Assembly (NCBI RefSeq): GCF_003024235.1
Contig: NZ_KZ679085.1
Coordinates: 62,001-126,000 of the forward strand
Reading direction: 5' to 3'
Source: Arenimonas caeni
Lineage (GTDB): Bacteria > Pseudomonadota > Gammaproteobacteria > Xanthomonadales > Xanthomonadaceae
Length of the DNA stretch: 64,000 nt
Shown here: positions 9,390-18,041 of the stretch, one piece after another
How the letters are laid out: each line of letters begins with the position of its first letter
How positions within the stretch are numbered: the first letter of the stretch is position 1
Notes under the pieces: model-generated
Database searches by the model: none
Told to the model about the DNA's origin: nothing
The model's input: the letters and a program-made list of their open reading frames with translations, nothing else
Made by a program: the position numbers and the translations under genes

Positions 9390-10606
9390 GCCAGACCTTC
9401 CCGACCCGAATCGGTTTTGACCCGGCCCTCGCCATCGTCGCGCGCGAGTCCGCGGCGCGACGCCTGGCGCCGGAAGAGATTCCGCTGCAGCGTGCCGCCG
9501 GCCGCGTGCTGGCGGGCGACGTGGTGGCCGGCACGCCGCTGCCCAATTTCGACAACGCCGCCATGGACGGGTTCGCCGTGCGCGGACCGATGCCGCCGGA
9601 CGGCTGGCGCCTGGCGGGCGAGCAGTTCGCCGGCGTCGACCAGGGGCTTTCGCTCGGCCCGGGCGAGGCCTGCCGCATCACCACCGGCGCACCGCTGCCG
9701 GCCGGCTGCGACACGGTGCTCGTGAAGGAGAACGCGCGCGAGCAGCAGGGGCGCGTGCTGGCGGATCCGCAGCCGGCGCCCGGCGCGAACATCCGCCGCG
9801 CCGGCGAAGACGTAAGGCCTGGCCAGCGCCTGCTCGCCGCCGGCCAGGTGCTGACGCCGGCGCGCATCGGCCTGGCAGCCGCCCTGGGACTGCCCACGCT
9901 GCCGGCGGCGCGGCGACCGACGGTGGCGGTGTTCACCACCGGCGACGAACTGCAGCCGCCGGGCCAGGCGCTGGCGCCGGGCGAGATCCACGACTCGAAC
10001 CGCGCGCTGCTGCAGGCCCTGCTCCAGGCCGAGGGACTGGAGCCGGTGGCCTGGCCGATCCTGCCCGACGATCCGGCGCGCATCGTTTCGGCGCTGCGCG
10101 ACGCCGCCTTCTCCTTCGACGTGGTGATCACCTGCGGCGGCGTGTCCGCCGGCGAAAAGGACCACCTGCCGGCGCTGCTCTGTGAGCACGGCGAGCTGTT
10201 CTTCTGGAAGGTGCGCATGAAGCCGGGCATGCCGCTGCTGTTCGGCGCGCTGGGCGGGGCCTTGGTGCTCGGCCTGCCCGGCAACCCGGTGTCGGTGCTG
10301 GCCACTTTCCTCACCGTCGGGCGCGAGCTGCTCGACGGGCTCCAGGGGCGCGCCGAGCCGCGTCGTCGCTGGCGCGCGCGGCTGGCGGCGCCGGTGGCCA
10401 AGCGCCACGAACGCCTGGAGTTCATGCGCGGCCGGCTGCGGGTGGGGGATGGCGGCCAACTGGAGGTCGAGCCCGACCTGGCCACCGGCTCGCACCGCCT
10501 CGCCGCCGCGGCCAACAACGACGTGCTGCTGGTCTTGCCGGAAGGTGCGGGCCAGTGGGCCGAGGGCGACGTGCTCGACTGCATCCCGTGCGCGCCGGCC
10601 GGCTAG
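9386..10606 (+). CDS. moeA: Molybdopterin molybdenumtransferase MoeA
   Basis: Inserts molybdate into adenylylated molybdopterin. 406 residues, normal length. Seen are the conserved DNAAMDGFAVR segment, ITTGAPLPAGCDTVL, the TTGDEL motif, TCGGVSAGEKDHL and GLPGNPVSVLATF. The ATG at 9386 overlaps the mobA stop. Confidence 0.96.
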   Translation: MSQTFPTRIGFDPALAIVARESAARRLAPEEIPLQRAAGRVLAGDVVAGTPLPNFDNAAMDGFAVRGPMPPDGWRLAGEQFAGVDQGLSLGPGEACRITTGAPLPAGCDTVLVKENAREQQGRVLADPQPAPGANIRRAGEDVRPGQRLLAAGQVLTPARIGLAAALGLPTLPAARRPTVAVFTTGDELQPPGQALAPGEIHDSNRALLQALLQAEGLEPVAWPILPDDPARIVSALRDAAFSFDVVITCGGVSAGEKDHLPALLCEHGELFFWKVRMKPGMPLLFGALGGALVLGLPGNPVSVLATFLTVGRELLDGLQGRAEPRRRWRARLAAPVAKRHERLEFMRGRLRVGDGGQLEVEPDLATGSHRLAAAANNDVLLVLPEGAGQWAEGDVLDCIPCAPAG

Positions 10607-10615
10607 ACTTCCGCC

Positions 10616-11707
10616 ATGGCTGAGATCGAAGAAATCACCCCGGCCGAGGCGCTTCGCCGCATGGCGTCGGGCAGCCGGCTGCTGGACGTGCGCGAGCCCG
10701 GCGAACATGCGCTCGGCCTGCCCGAGGGTGCGCTGCCGGTGCCGCGTGCGCAACTCGAGGCCGACCCGGCGAAGCTCACGCCCGACACCGGCGCCGAACT
10801 GCTGCTGATCTGCGCCACCGGGCGCCGTTCACTGCTGGCGGCCGAGGCGCTGCGTGCGCGCGGTTACACCCGCCTGTGCAACGTCGCCGGTGGCTACGTG
10901 GCCTGGTGCGCGGCCGGCCTGCCCACCGTTGCCGGCGCCGACGAGGACGCCGATTTCCTGGAGCGTTACTCGCGCCACCTGCGCCTGCCGCAGGTGGGGC
11001 TGGAAGGCCAGCGCAGGCTGGCCAGCGCGAAGGTGCTCGTGGTCGGCGCCGGTGGCCTGGGTTCGCCGTCGGCGTACTACCTGGCCGCGGCCGGCGTCGG
11101 CACCCTGGTGATGGCCGACGACGACGTGGTCGACCGCAGCAACCTGCAGCGACAGATCCTGCACACCGAGGCGCGCATCGGCGAGGCCAAGGTGGCCTCG
11201 GCGGCGACGGCGCTGTCGGCGCTCAACCCGCGCGTGCGCATCGAGGCGCACCGCCTGCGCGTCACCGCCGACACGGTCGATGCTCTGCTCGAGGGCGTCG
11301 ACGTGGTGGTCGACGGCGCCGACAACTTCCCGGTGCGCTACGTGCTCAATGCCGCCTGCCTGCGCCACGGCAAGCCGCTGGTCTACGGCGCGGTGCATCG
11401 TTTCGAAGGGCAGGTGAGCGTGTTCGACGCCGGCCGCCGCCGCGGGCAGGCGCCGTGTTATCGCTGCCTGTTCCCGGAGCCGCCCGCGGCGGAGGACGCG
11501 CCCAACTGTGCCGAGGCCGGCGTGCTGGGCGTGCTGCCCGGCGTGGTGGGCCTGCTGCAGGCCACCGAGGCGATCAAGCTGCTGCTCGGGCTGGGCGAGC
11601 CGCTGTCGGGCCGATTGCTGCACTTCGACGCGCTGGGCATGCGCTTTCGCGAGACGCGCCTGCGCCCGGATCCGGACTGCCCCGGCTGCGGCCCCGGCGC
11701 AGCCTGA
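10616..11707 (+). CDS. moeB: Molybdopterin-synthase adenylyltransferase MoeB/ThiF with N-terminal rhodanese domain
   Basis: E1-like enzyme that adenylates the C-terminal glycine of a sulphur-carrier protein (MoaD or ThiS). 363 residues. A rhodanese-like domain comes first (about 1-105) with candidate sulphur-carrying Cys66 in LLLICATGRRS. The ThiF domain follows, with the GAGGLGSPSAYYLAAAGVG nucleotide loop, DVVDRSNLQRQ and zinc-site cysteines (CYRC and CPGC). The rhodanese-first order is reversed from eukaryotic MOCS3. Start is 9 bp after moeA. Confidence 0.92.
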   Translation: MAEIEEITPAEALRRMASGSRLLDVREPGEHALGLPEGALPVPRAQLEADPAKLTPDTGAELLLICATGRRSLLAAEALRARGYTRLCNVAGGYVAWCAAGLPTVAGADEDADFLERYSRHLRLPQVGLEGQRRLASAKVLVVGAGGLGSPSAYYLAAAGVGTLVMADDDVVDRSNLQRQILHTEARIGEAKVASAATALSALNPRVRIEAHRLRVTADTVDALLEGVDVVVDGADNFPVRYVLNAACLRHGKPLVYGAVHRFEGQVSVFDAGRRRGQAPCYRCLFPEPPAAEDAPNCAEAGVLGVLPGVVGLLQATEAIKLLLGLGEPLSGRLLHFDALGMRFRETRLRPDPDCPGCGPGAA

Positions 11708-11719
11708 GCCGCGGCTCAG
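11704..11719. other. 16-bp palindrome spanning two convergent stop codons
   Basis: CTGAGCCGCGGCTCAG is a perfect palindrome. It contains the moeB TGA (11705-11707) and the stop of the BLUF gene on the other strand (11716-11718). No T-run follows on either side, so it is at best a weak bidirectional terminator. Confidence 0.4.
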
Positions 11720-12279
11720 CGGAACAGCAGCACGGCCAGCAGCGCCGCGCTGGCGAACAGGCCGATGGCGGCGAGCAGGCGCCCCAGGTCGCGGCGCCGG
11801 TTTTCGCCCAGTTCCTCGCGCGCTTCCTCGAGCGCGGGCAGGTCGCCGACATCCGGGCGCCCCAGCAGCAGCGTCACCATCGCGTCGGCGAGCTCCGGCG
11901 TGAAGCTGTAGGGCTCGAAGCCCGTGCGACCGTGCCGCGCCAGCAGGTCGCGGATCTCCGGTGCGTCGGGAATGTGCTTCATCGTCCACTCGCGGAAGCT
12001 GGGCGCCGGGATCTCGCGCCGGTCGAGCAACTTCAGGTCTCGGTGGCGCGGGTCCGAATGCAGCTTCTGGTAGAGCGTCTCGACGACCTCGGCCGGGCCC
12101 TCGAGGCACTGGAAGAAGCAGCCGTCGGCGAAGTACAGGCCACCGACCACGCGACGACGCGCGTTGTTTCGGCGCGACTGGATCAGGATGCGCGCGACCT
12201 CGGGGTGGATGCCGGCGCCGTTGCGGATCGACGGGAAGTTGGCGCGGCTGGCGTAGACAAGGCGAAGGTGGCGGGGCAT
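11716..12279 (-). CDS. Membrane-anchored BLUF-domain blue-light sensor
   Basis: 187 residues from the ATG at 12279. Residues 1-100 form a BLUF (FAD-binding blue-light) domain. Its key photochemical residues are in place: Tyr9 (LRLVYAS), Asn39, Gln57 (GCFFQCLEG) and Trp98 (FREWTM). These match PixD Tyr8, Asn32, Gln50 and Trp91 with a six-residue insertion. A helical region follows, ending in one hydrophobic segment (IGLFASAALLAVLLF) at the extreme C-terminus, which suggests a tail anchor. No output domain is seen, so the partner is unknown. It faces moeB tail to tail. Confidence 0.88.
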   Translation of the reverse strand: MPRHLRLVYASRANFPSIRNGAGIHPEVARILIQSRRNNARRRVVGGLYFADGCFFQCLEGPAEVVETLYQKLHSDPRHRDLKLLDRREIPAPSFREWTMKHIPDAPEIRDLLARHGRTGFEPYSFTPELADAMVTLLLGRPDVGDLPALEEAREELGENRRRDLGRLLAAIGLFASAALLAVLLFR

Positions 12280-12477
12280 GGCATCGGGCGTATGGCGGGC
12301 CTGGAGCGCAAGTCTGTCGCCGGCCTCGCATCCACGCTGTGAAGGGCCCGGCGGGCGCGTCGACGCGGCGTGCACGCCGGCTGGCGGAATGTCCGCCCCA
12401 AGCTGGGATCCGCGTCTCAATCCATGAGCGGCCAGGCTGACACGATGCGCGCCACAGACCCCCGGAACCACGACACC

Positions 12478-12849
12478 ATGGATGAACGCGACGAATGGCT
12501 GACCCGGCTGCGCAGGATGCGCCTGGGCTGGCCGTTGCGCCACGCGCGCAGCTTCGGCCCTGATGAAATGGCGCTGCTGCGCCAGGGCCTGTGGCCCGCT
12601 TCGCTGGACGACCGCTGGGTGGTCTGGCTCGACGGCGATGTGCTGCGCGTCTGGCGCAGTTGGACCGGCGAATGCCTCTACGAGGCTGAATTGAGCGAGG
12701 ACGTCGCCGGCATCGGCCATTGCCGCGTGCTGCGCGTGTGCGACGACCCCGAGGTCTACCAGCGCTGCCAGGATGAATCCGGCGAGCTCGACCGCTTCGA
12801 GGGCGTGCTGGCCCTGCTGCTCGGCCGCCGGCGGCATGCGGTAGCCTAG
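12478..12849 (+). CDS. Conserved hypothetical protein (RSWTG motif family)
   Basis: 123 residues from the ATG at 12478; upstream in-frame starts are less likely because conserved-looking sequence begins at DERDEWLTRLRRM. The stretch RWVVWLDGDVLRVWRSWTG resembles small bacterial proteins of unknown function with a conserved RSWTG segment. No signal peptide or membrane segment. It ends 5 bp before the next gene. Function not recognised. Confidence 0.6.
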   Translation: MDERDEWLTRLRRMRLGWPLRHARSFGPDEMALLRQGLWPASLDDRWVVWLDGDVLRVWRSWTGECLYEAELSEDVAGIGHCRVLRVCDDPEVYQRCQDESGELDRFEGVLALLLGRRRHAVA

Positions 12850-12854
12850 GGGGC

Positions 12855-13541
12855 ATGCGCTTCCTCGACTTCAGCTCCTGGCAGAGCATCCTGGTGACGG
12901 TCGGCGCGCTCGCGCTGATCACGCTGATGGGCGTGGGCATCCGGCTGCTGGTGATGCAGACCGTGCAGGTGCGGCGCCAGCGCGAGAACCGGCAGATCAA
13001 CGAGCGCCTGCGCACGCTGATCTCGGCCTACAAGACGCTTGGCGGTTCCTTCACCGGCAAGCTCGACGTCGACCCGACGCACCTGCGCGACCTTCGCCGG
13101 GCCCAGGCCGAAACCGGCGAGGCCGCCGACGCTGAAGGCCCCGAGGGCGGCTCGGACCGGAACCGCCGTATCCGCGATGCCGTCGAAGCGGCGCTGTCGG
13201 ACATCCTGCTGCTGGGCACCGAGGAACAGGTGCGCCTGGCCGCGCGCGCCGCGTCCGAGCTGGCGGCCGGCCGGCCGGTGCATACCGACGAACTGGTGGT
13301 TTCACTGCGCGACTTCATCCGCCAGGTCCTGGACCTGGAGCCGGTGCCGGCAGGCGTGGACATCCCGCGCCAGGGGCCGACGCGGCCGGGCCCGGGCGGC
13401 GGTGGCCGCGCGGGCGGCGGGCGGGGCGACGCTCAGCGCGGCGGTTCGGGCGGCGCCGGTGGCGGCGGCATGGGCGGCGGCGCCGCGGCCGGTGGCGCTG
13501 CGCTGGGCCTGGGTGGCTCGCTCGGGGACCGGGGAGAGTAG
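12855..13541 (+). CDS. Membrane protein with glycine-rich tail, unknown function
   Basis: 228 residues. One N-terminal membrane segment (about 11-33, ILVTVGALALITLMGVGIRL) is followed by a charged helical region (QVRRQRENRQINERLRTLIS). A central domain (about 95-160) follows, then a tail that is almost only Gly, Ala and Arg. The last 109 bp overlap the convergent membrane-protein gene ending at 13433. The tail is the mirror of that gene's proline-rich end, so one of the two ends may be shorter in reality. Confidence 0.55.
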   Translation: MRFLDFSSWQSILVTVGALALITLMGVGIRLLVMQTVQVRRQRENRQINERLRTLISAYKTLGGSFTGKLDVDPTHLRDLRRAQAETGEAADAEGPEGGSDRNRRIRDAVEAALSDILLLGTEEQVRLAARAASELAAGRPVHTDELVVSLRDFIRQVLDLEPVPAGVDIPRQGPTRPGPGGGGRAGGGRGDAQRGGSGGAGGGGMGGGAAAGGAALGLGGSLGDRGE

Positions 13542-14071
13542 GCCAGCCACAGGGCCGGCGCCAGCACGGCCAGCAGCACCAGCCCGTAGCCGGATGCCGC
13601 CTGGTCGCCAACCAGGTAGGCGTTGCACAGCCGCTCCGGCGTCTGGGTGTAGAGCAGCCCGATGGTCGCCGTCATCCAGGCCCAGTTGCCGATGAAAAAC
13701 AGCGGCACGATCGCGCCCGGCACCGCCGTCGACAGCCGGATCGCCAGCCCGGCGAACAGCAGGCTCGCGAACTTCGCGGCGTCGATCAGGACATCCGCCA
13801 CCGCGGCATCCAGGGCCAGCGGCAGCATCCAGAACGCCAGCACCAGGCTGGCCAGCGTCCAGCCCGCCAGGCCATGTGCATTGAACGACTGCAGGGCGGC
13901 GCCCGCCCTTGCCGGCAGCCGCGCCGCCAGCAGCGCGCCGGCAAGCACCAGCAACGGGACCTGGACCAGCATGTGCAGGAACATGCTGCCTTCGAGCAGG
14001 TGCCGGGCCGGTGGCATCGCCGCCAGGGCCAGCAGGCCCGCACCGGCCAGTGCCTGCGTGCGCGGTTGCAT
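13433..14071 (-). CDS. Multi-pass membrane protein of the oxidase operon (CtaG-like)
   Basis: 212 residues with several hydrophobic helices and a proline-rich C-terminus. The segment LLEGSMFLHMLVQVPLLVLAG resembles the histidine/methionine helices of CtaG-like copper assembly proteins, but the match is loose. The ATG at 14071 overlaps the stop of the SCO gene, so it is the last gene of the five-gene oxidase operon. An assembly role is inferred from position. Confidence 0.6.
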   Translation of the reverse strand: MQPRTQALAGAGLLALAAMPPARHLLEGSMFLHMLVQVPLLVLAGALLAARLPARAGAALQSFNAHGLAGWTLASLVLAFWMLPLALDAAVADVLIDAAKFASLLFAGLAIRLSTAVPGAIVPLFFIGNWAWMTATIGLLYTQTPERLCNAYLVGDQAASGYGLVLLAVLAPALWLAYSPRSPSEPPRPSAAPPAAAPPPMPPPPAPPEPPR

Positions 14072-14688
14072 CAGCGCAGCGCCAGGGCGTCGGCCAGCGC
14101 CTGCCGCCAGCCGCCGAGGCCGTGGATCCGGCGCAGGCGGCCCTGTGAATCCACCACGTGGATGGCGGCGTTGTGCACGAAATCGCCGCGGCCGTCCGGC
14201 ACGACCACGATGCCGAAGGCCGACAGCAGCGCGGTGCGCTCGCGCGGGTCGGGAATGGTGTCGGCCTGCCAGAGTGCGGGGTCGGCGCGCAGGCGCTGCT
14301 GGTGGCGGGCGAGGGTGGGCGGGTCGTCCCGCTCCGGATCGAAGCTCAGGCTCAGCAGGCGAACCCGGTCGCCCAGCCCTTGTCGGCGCAGTTCCCGCTG
14401 CAGTTGCTGGTAGTCGGATCCCAGCGCCGTGCACAGGCTCTCGCACTGCGTGTAGATGAAGTCGACCAGCACCACGCGGCCGTCGGCGCGGATCGCCGCA
14501 CCCAGCTCACGGCCGTCGGCCAGGTGCGCCCGGGGCAAGGGCAGGGGCTCGCGGGCGACGGCCAGGCGCCGGGCCGTTTCGCTGGTGAGCGCGCTCAATC
14601 CGTCGGTGGCCGTCCACAAGGCGGCGGCCGCGCAGGCCACGATCACCGCAACGGCCGCGAGCGTCCTGTGCAGGCTGCCCGGCCTCAC
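14071..14688 (-). CDS. SCO1/SenC-family copper chaperone
   Basis: Membrane-anchored thioredoxin-fold protein that delivers copper to oxidase active sites. 205 residues from a GTG at 14688 that overlaps the upstream cytochrome gene by 4 bases. One N-terminal membrane segment is followed by VLVDFIYTQCESLCTALG, which supplies the copper-binding CxxxC. The third ligand histidine is probably in FVHNAAIHVVD. It lies with a cbb3-type oxidase, consistent with CuB insertion. Confidence 0.88.
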   Translation of the reverse strand: MRPGSLHRTLAAVAVIVACAAAALWTATDGLSALTSETARRLAVAREPLPLPRAHLADGRELGAAIRADGRVVLVDFIYTQCESLCTALGSDYQQLQRELRRQGLGDRVRLLSLSFDPERDDPPTLARHQQRLRADPALWQADTIPDPRERTALLSAFGIVVVPDGRGDFVHNAAIHVVDSQGRLRRIHGLGGWRQALADALALR

Positions 14689-15269
14689 GGCGCCCGTGAC
14701 AGGAGCTCGGCGCCGCCGGCCCAGGGCGTGCTCCGTTCCTTCGTACGGGCACGCGCCGCGGCCACGGCATCGGCGTCGACGGCGGGCGCGGTGTTGCCCC
14801 AGGACGAACGCAGGTGGCTGGCCAGGGCAGCGACCTCGGCGTCGTCGAGGCGCTCGCCGAAGGCGGGCATGGCGCCCTGGTAGGGCTGCCCGGCCACCTC
14901 GATGGGGCCCGAGACGCCGTGCAGGAGGATCTGCAGCAGCGTCTCCTCGTCGCCCAGCACCCACTCCGAGCCGCCCAGCGGCGGGAAGACGCCCGGCAGG
15001 CCAGCGCCGCTGGCCTGGTGGCAGGCGGTGCAGTGCGTGGCGTAAAGGCCGGCGCCGTCGACGGGGGCGGACGCGGCCGCGTCCGGGGCGGCCTGCAGGA
15101 CGATCCGCTGGTCGCCCAGGGTTGGGTCGGCCTCCGGCTGGGCCGCCATCAGGTAGCCGGTGGCCCAGCCCACCATCAGGCTGACCAGCGCGATCACCAC
15201 CACCGGCACGGGATTGCGGGCCTCCCTCGGCTCGGGGTTTTCGCGGACTTGTTGGGGCGTGGGGCTCAT
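14685..15269 (-). CDS. Membrane-anchored mono-haem cytochrome c
   Basis: 194 residues. The N-terminal membrane segment VVVIALVSLMVGWATGYL is followed by one class-I cytochrome c domain with CTACH as the only haem motif and a distal methionine in QGAMPAFG. It overlaps ccoO by 4 bases. In classical cbb3 oxidases this position is held by the di-haem CcoP, so this protein probably replaces CcoP as electron entry subunit. Confidence 0.88.
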   Translation of the reverse strand: MSPTPQQVRENPEPREARNPVPVVVIALVSLMVGWATGYLMAAQPEADPTLGDQRIVLQAAPDAAASAPVDGAGLYATHCTACHQASGAGLPGVFPPLGGSEWVLGDEETLLQILLHGVSGPIEVAGQPYQGAMPAFGERLDDAEVAALASHLRSSWGNTAPAVDADAVAAARARTKERSTPWAGGAELLSRAP

Positions 15270-15871
15270 GGCTGGTCCTCGGGCGGGGCGGCTTCGGGTG
15301 CTGGCACCGGGTAGGTGTGGTCCAGGGACTGCAGGTAGGCCACGAGGTCGCGCACCTCGGGCCGCGCGACGAGCACGCCCCCGGGCGGGCCCAGCCCGGG
15401 CGGCAGGGTGACGACGCGATCGCCGGGCGCGGCGGCGTCCTTGACCTCGAACAGGAAGGGGTAGGGCGGCATGTTGCTGCCCGGCACGTAGGCGCGCGGC
15501 TGGTAGAGGTGGCCCAGGTGCCAGTCCTCGCTGGGCTGGCGGGCACCGATGTTGAACAGGTCGGGGCCGGTGCGCATGGTGCCCAGCAGGTGCGGGCGGT
15601 CGTAGGCGTAGTCGGCGGCGACCGAGGCGCGACCCCAGCCACGGGTCGCGTCCGGGGCCTGCGACGCATCGCGCGGCTGCTGCGAGTGGCAGTAGACGCA
15701 GCCATGGGCGATGTACTGCTGGCGCCCGCGCAGCTGCGCCTCGGTGTAGGGCTTGAGTTCCGCGGGCGGCTGCAGCGGCTTGAGCTGCAGGTAGGGCAGT
15801 ACGACGAGCGTGGCCGTGGCGACGGCCAGCGTCACCATCGCGCCGGCGATGAGTTTGGCGGGGCTTTCCAT
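15266..15871 (-). CDS. ccoO: Cbb3-type oxidase mono-haem subunit CcoO-like
   Basis: 201 residues. A membrane anchor at the N-terminus is followed by a CcoO-type domain with one haem c motif (HGCVYCHSQQPRD). The family segments RTGPDLFNIGARQPSEDWH and NMPPYPFLF are present. The start at 15871 is 2 bp past the ccoN stop. It passes electrons to the catalytic subunit. Confidence 0.9.
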   Translation of the reverse strand: MESPAKLIAGAMVTLAVATATLVVLPYLQLKPLQPPAELKPYTEAQLRGRQQYIAHGCVYCHSQQPRDASQAPDATRGWGRASVAADYAYDRPHLLGTMRTGPDLFNIGARQPSEDWHLGHLYQPRAYVPGSNMPPYPFLFEVKDAAAPGDRVVTLPPGLGPPGGVLVARPEVRDLVAYLQSLDHTYPVPAPEAAPPEDQP

Positions 15872-15873
15872 GC

Positions 15874-17442
15874 TCAGGCGCTCCGGGGGAGGGGATACAG
15901 GTCGACGGCGCCCTCGCGGCGGGGTCCGAGGCCCAGCACCATCGCGCCGACGTGCAGTGCGAAGACCACGTGGCCCAGGGTCATGATGGAGCCGCCGACG
16001 GTGCGGCCCTGCAGCCACGGGATCGTCAGCTGGACCGATTCGATGAAGGGCCGGCTGGCGTCGAGCATGGCCAGGCCCTGCAGCCAGCCGCCGACGGTTA
16101 GCGCGGTGAAGTAGACCGCGAAACCGCCCATCACCAGCCAGAAGTGGGCCGAGACCAGCCGCGGCCAGGGCCATTCGCGCCCGACCACGCGCGGCAGCGC
16201 GAAGTAGATCGCGCCGAACATCACCATCGTCACGAAGCCGTACAGGCCCAGGTGCGCATGCGCCACGGTGAAGTGGGTGAAGTGGGTGACCGTGTTGATG
16301 CTGCGCAGGGCCTCGAACGAGCCCTGCACCGAGCTGAGCGTGTACATCATGCCGCCCAGCACCACGAAGCGAAGCGTGGGGGAATGGTTGAGCACGGCGA
16401 AATGGCCGCGCATCGTCAGGTGCTGGTTGACCGTGAATGCCAGCACCGGCACCACCATCATCATGCTCTGCACGATCGACAGCGTGACCAGCCACTCGGG
16501 CACCGGCCCGCCGATCAGGTGGTGGCCGCCGACCTGGCCGTAGAAGAAGGCCAGGCACCAGAACCCCACCAGGGACAGGTTGTAGGACTGGACCGGCCGC
16601 CCGATGACCTTGGGCAGGAAGTAGTAGATCGCCGCCAGCGACAGCGGTGTGTAGAACAGGCCGAGCACGTTGTGCCCGAACCACCAGTTCATGGTCGCCG
16701 CCTCGACGCCGAAGTGCAGGCCGGGCCACTTCGCGACCACGTAAAGCACCGGGAACCAGAACAGCGCGGCGCCGATGTACCAGACCGACACGTACAGGTG
16801 CCCGACGCGCCGGTTGCGCAGCGTCAGCAGCATCGGCACGGCGACCAGGGCGCCGGAGAGTGCGAACAGCAGGCCGATCTGCCACGGGATCTCGAGCCAC
16901 TCCATGCCGTCGGAGATGCCCAGTGCGATGCAGACCAGGCCGGCGAGCAGGGCCAGGTTCCACAGGATCGCGCCCGCGACCGCGTAGCCCGCGCCCACCA
17001 GTTCGGTGCGCAGCAGGCGCGGCAGCATCCACAGCGCGATGCCCAGCGACGCCATCGGCGCCCAGCCATAGGCCACGGCATTGAGATGCAGGGTGCGGAT
17101 GCGGCCGAAGCTCAGCCAGGCCGAGCCGGCGGCCCAGTCGGGCGCGTGCAGCTTGATCGAGCTGGTGAGCCCGGCCCAGGAAGCGACCAGGAGCCAGGCC
17201 ACCGCGAAGACCAGCATCAGCAGGACCGGCCTGGCCGTCGACCGGTCGGCGGCGAGGCGGATGTCTTCCGCGCGGGGCGGCAGGGGCCCCAGGTCGCGCT
17301 GGCCGATTTCACCGGGCTCGAAGATGACCCGGGCGGCCTCCGGATCAGGCTCGGCCAGGCCTTTGCGCAGCGACCAGATGAAGACGAGCAGGGCCGTGAC
17401 TGCCAGCAGGAAAGAGGAAAGCAGGAGGGTTGCGGTGTTCAT
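15874..17442 (-). CDS. ccoN: Cbb3-type cytochrome c oxidase catalytic subunit CcoN-like
   Basis: 522 residues from the ATG at 17442. The haem-copper core is complete. His119 (TLHLNAVAYGW) and His397 would bind haem b, His395 haem b3 (AHAHLGLYGF), and His257 (WWFGHN) with His307/His308 (GGHHL) CuB. Tyr301 lies six residues before His307, the place of the cross-linked tyrosine of C-type oxidases. Its presence argues for an oxygen reductase rather than an NO reductase. An extra N-terminal membrane segment and about 70 residues precede the core. A 23-bp NsrR site begins 30 bp upstream of the start. Confidence 0.92.
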   Translation of the reverse strand: MNTATLLLSSFLLAVTALLVFIWSLRKGLAEPDPEAARVIFEPGEIGQRDLGPLPPRAEDIRLAADRSTARPVLLMLVFAVAWLLVASWAGLTSSIKLHAPDWAAGSAWLSFGRIRTLHLNAVAYGWAPMASLGIALWMLPRLLRTELVGAGYAVAGAILWNLALLAGLVCIALGISDGMEWLEIPWQIGLLFALSGALVAVPMLLTLRNRRVGHLYVSVWYIGAALFWFPVLYVVAKWPGLHFGVEAATMNWWFGHNVLGLFYTPLSLAAIYYFLPKVIGRPVQSYNLSLVGFWCLAFFYGQVGGHHLIGGPVPEWLVTLSIVQSMMMVVPVLAFTVNQHLTMRGHFAVLNHSPTLRFVVLGGMMYTLSSVQGSFEALRSINTVTHFTHFTVAHAHLGLYGFVTMVMFGAIYFALPRVVGREWPWPRLVSAHFWLVMGGFAVYFTALTVGGWLQGLAMLDASRPFIESVQLTIPWLQGRTVGGSIMTLGHVVFALHVGAMVLGLGPRREGAVDLYPLPRSA

Positions 17443-17471
17443 AGGGCGCCCGGCCGGCGCCGGGATTGATA

Positions 17472-17494
17472 AAGATGCGGGTGAAATACATCTT
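17472..17494. promoter_or_regulatory. NsrR operator (23 bp, 11-1-11)
   Basis: The left arm AAGATGCGGGT and right arm AAATACATCTT are separated by one G. The outer bases are symmetric (AAGATG against CATCTT) and the length matches the known NsrR consensus of two 11-bp arms around one base. It lies 30 bp upstream of ccoN and 61 bp upstream of nsrR, so it can control the oxidase operon directly. Confidence 0.8.
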
Positions 17495-17524
17495 AAAATC
17501 GGCGGATACCCTAAAGCAATATGC

Positions 17525-17536
17525 ATGATGCATCAT
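17525..17536. promoter_or_regulatory. Second NsrR-like palindrome upstream of nsrR
   Basis: ATGATGCATCAT is a perfect 12-bp palindrome, with a further ATGCAT at 17521-17526 just before it. The ATGCAT core is that of NsrR half-sites. It ends 19 bp before the nsrR start, so it may be the autoregulatory operator. Weaker than the 23-bp site. Confidence 0.5.
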
Positions 17537-17555
17537 TTTGCGATAGGCTCGCCCC

Positions 17556-18026
17556 ATGAAGCTCACCGACTACACCGACTACACCCTGCGGGTGCTGATC
17601 TACCTCGGTCTGCACCAGGACGAGCTGGTGACCATCCAGCAGGTGGCCGATGGCTACAGGATCTCCAAGAACCACCTCATGAAGATCGTCAACCAGCTGT
17701 CGCAATCGGGCGTGGTGGCGGCGACCCGGGGTCGCAACGGGGGCGTGCGGCTGGCGCTGCCGCCGGAGCGGATCAACATCGGCGCCATCGTGCGCGCCAC
17801 CGAAGCCGACTTCCGCATCGTCGAGTGCTTCGACCAGGTCAACAACCAGTGCGTGCTGTCGCCGGCGTGCAGGCTGCGCGCTGCGATGCACGAGGCGCTG
17901 GAAGCCTTTTTCCGCGTCCTCGACGGCCTGACCCTCGCGGACGTGATCGCCAACGCCGGCCAGATCCGGGCGCTGGTCGCCGAACAGTCCCTGGGCGAGC
18001 GCCCTGGGCGCCGCAAGTCCATCTGA
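17556..18026 (+). CDS. nsrR: Nitric-oxide-sensing Rrf2-family repressor NsrR
   Basis: 156 residues. N-terminal winged helix (MKLTDYTDYTLRVLIYL, recognition part ISKNHLMKIVNQLSQSG) and the three cluster cysteines Cys91, Cys99 and Cys105 in the NsrR pattern (ECF, QCVLSPACRL). The [Fe-S] cluster reacts with NO and releases DNA. It is divergent from the cbb3-type oxidase operon and is probably co-transcribed with the two small genes that follow. Confidence 0.94.
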   Translation: MKLTDYTDYTLRVLIYLGLHQDELVTIQQVADGYRISKNHLMKIVNQLSQSGVVAATRGRNGGVRLALPPERINIGAIVRATEADFRIVECFDQVNNQCVLSPACRLRAAMHEALEAFFRVLDGLTLADVIANAGQIRALVAEQSLGERPGRRKSI

Positions 18027-18041
18027 AGAGGAGGGTTGGCC

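Noticed and set aside
15874..17442. CcoN-like gene as a nitric oxide reductase, because NsrR controls it
   Set aside because: Tyr301, the cross-link tyrosine of C-type oxidases, is present at the right distance before the CuB histidines; NO reductases lack it.
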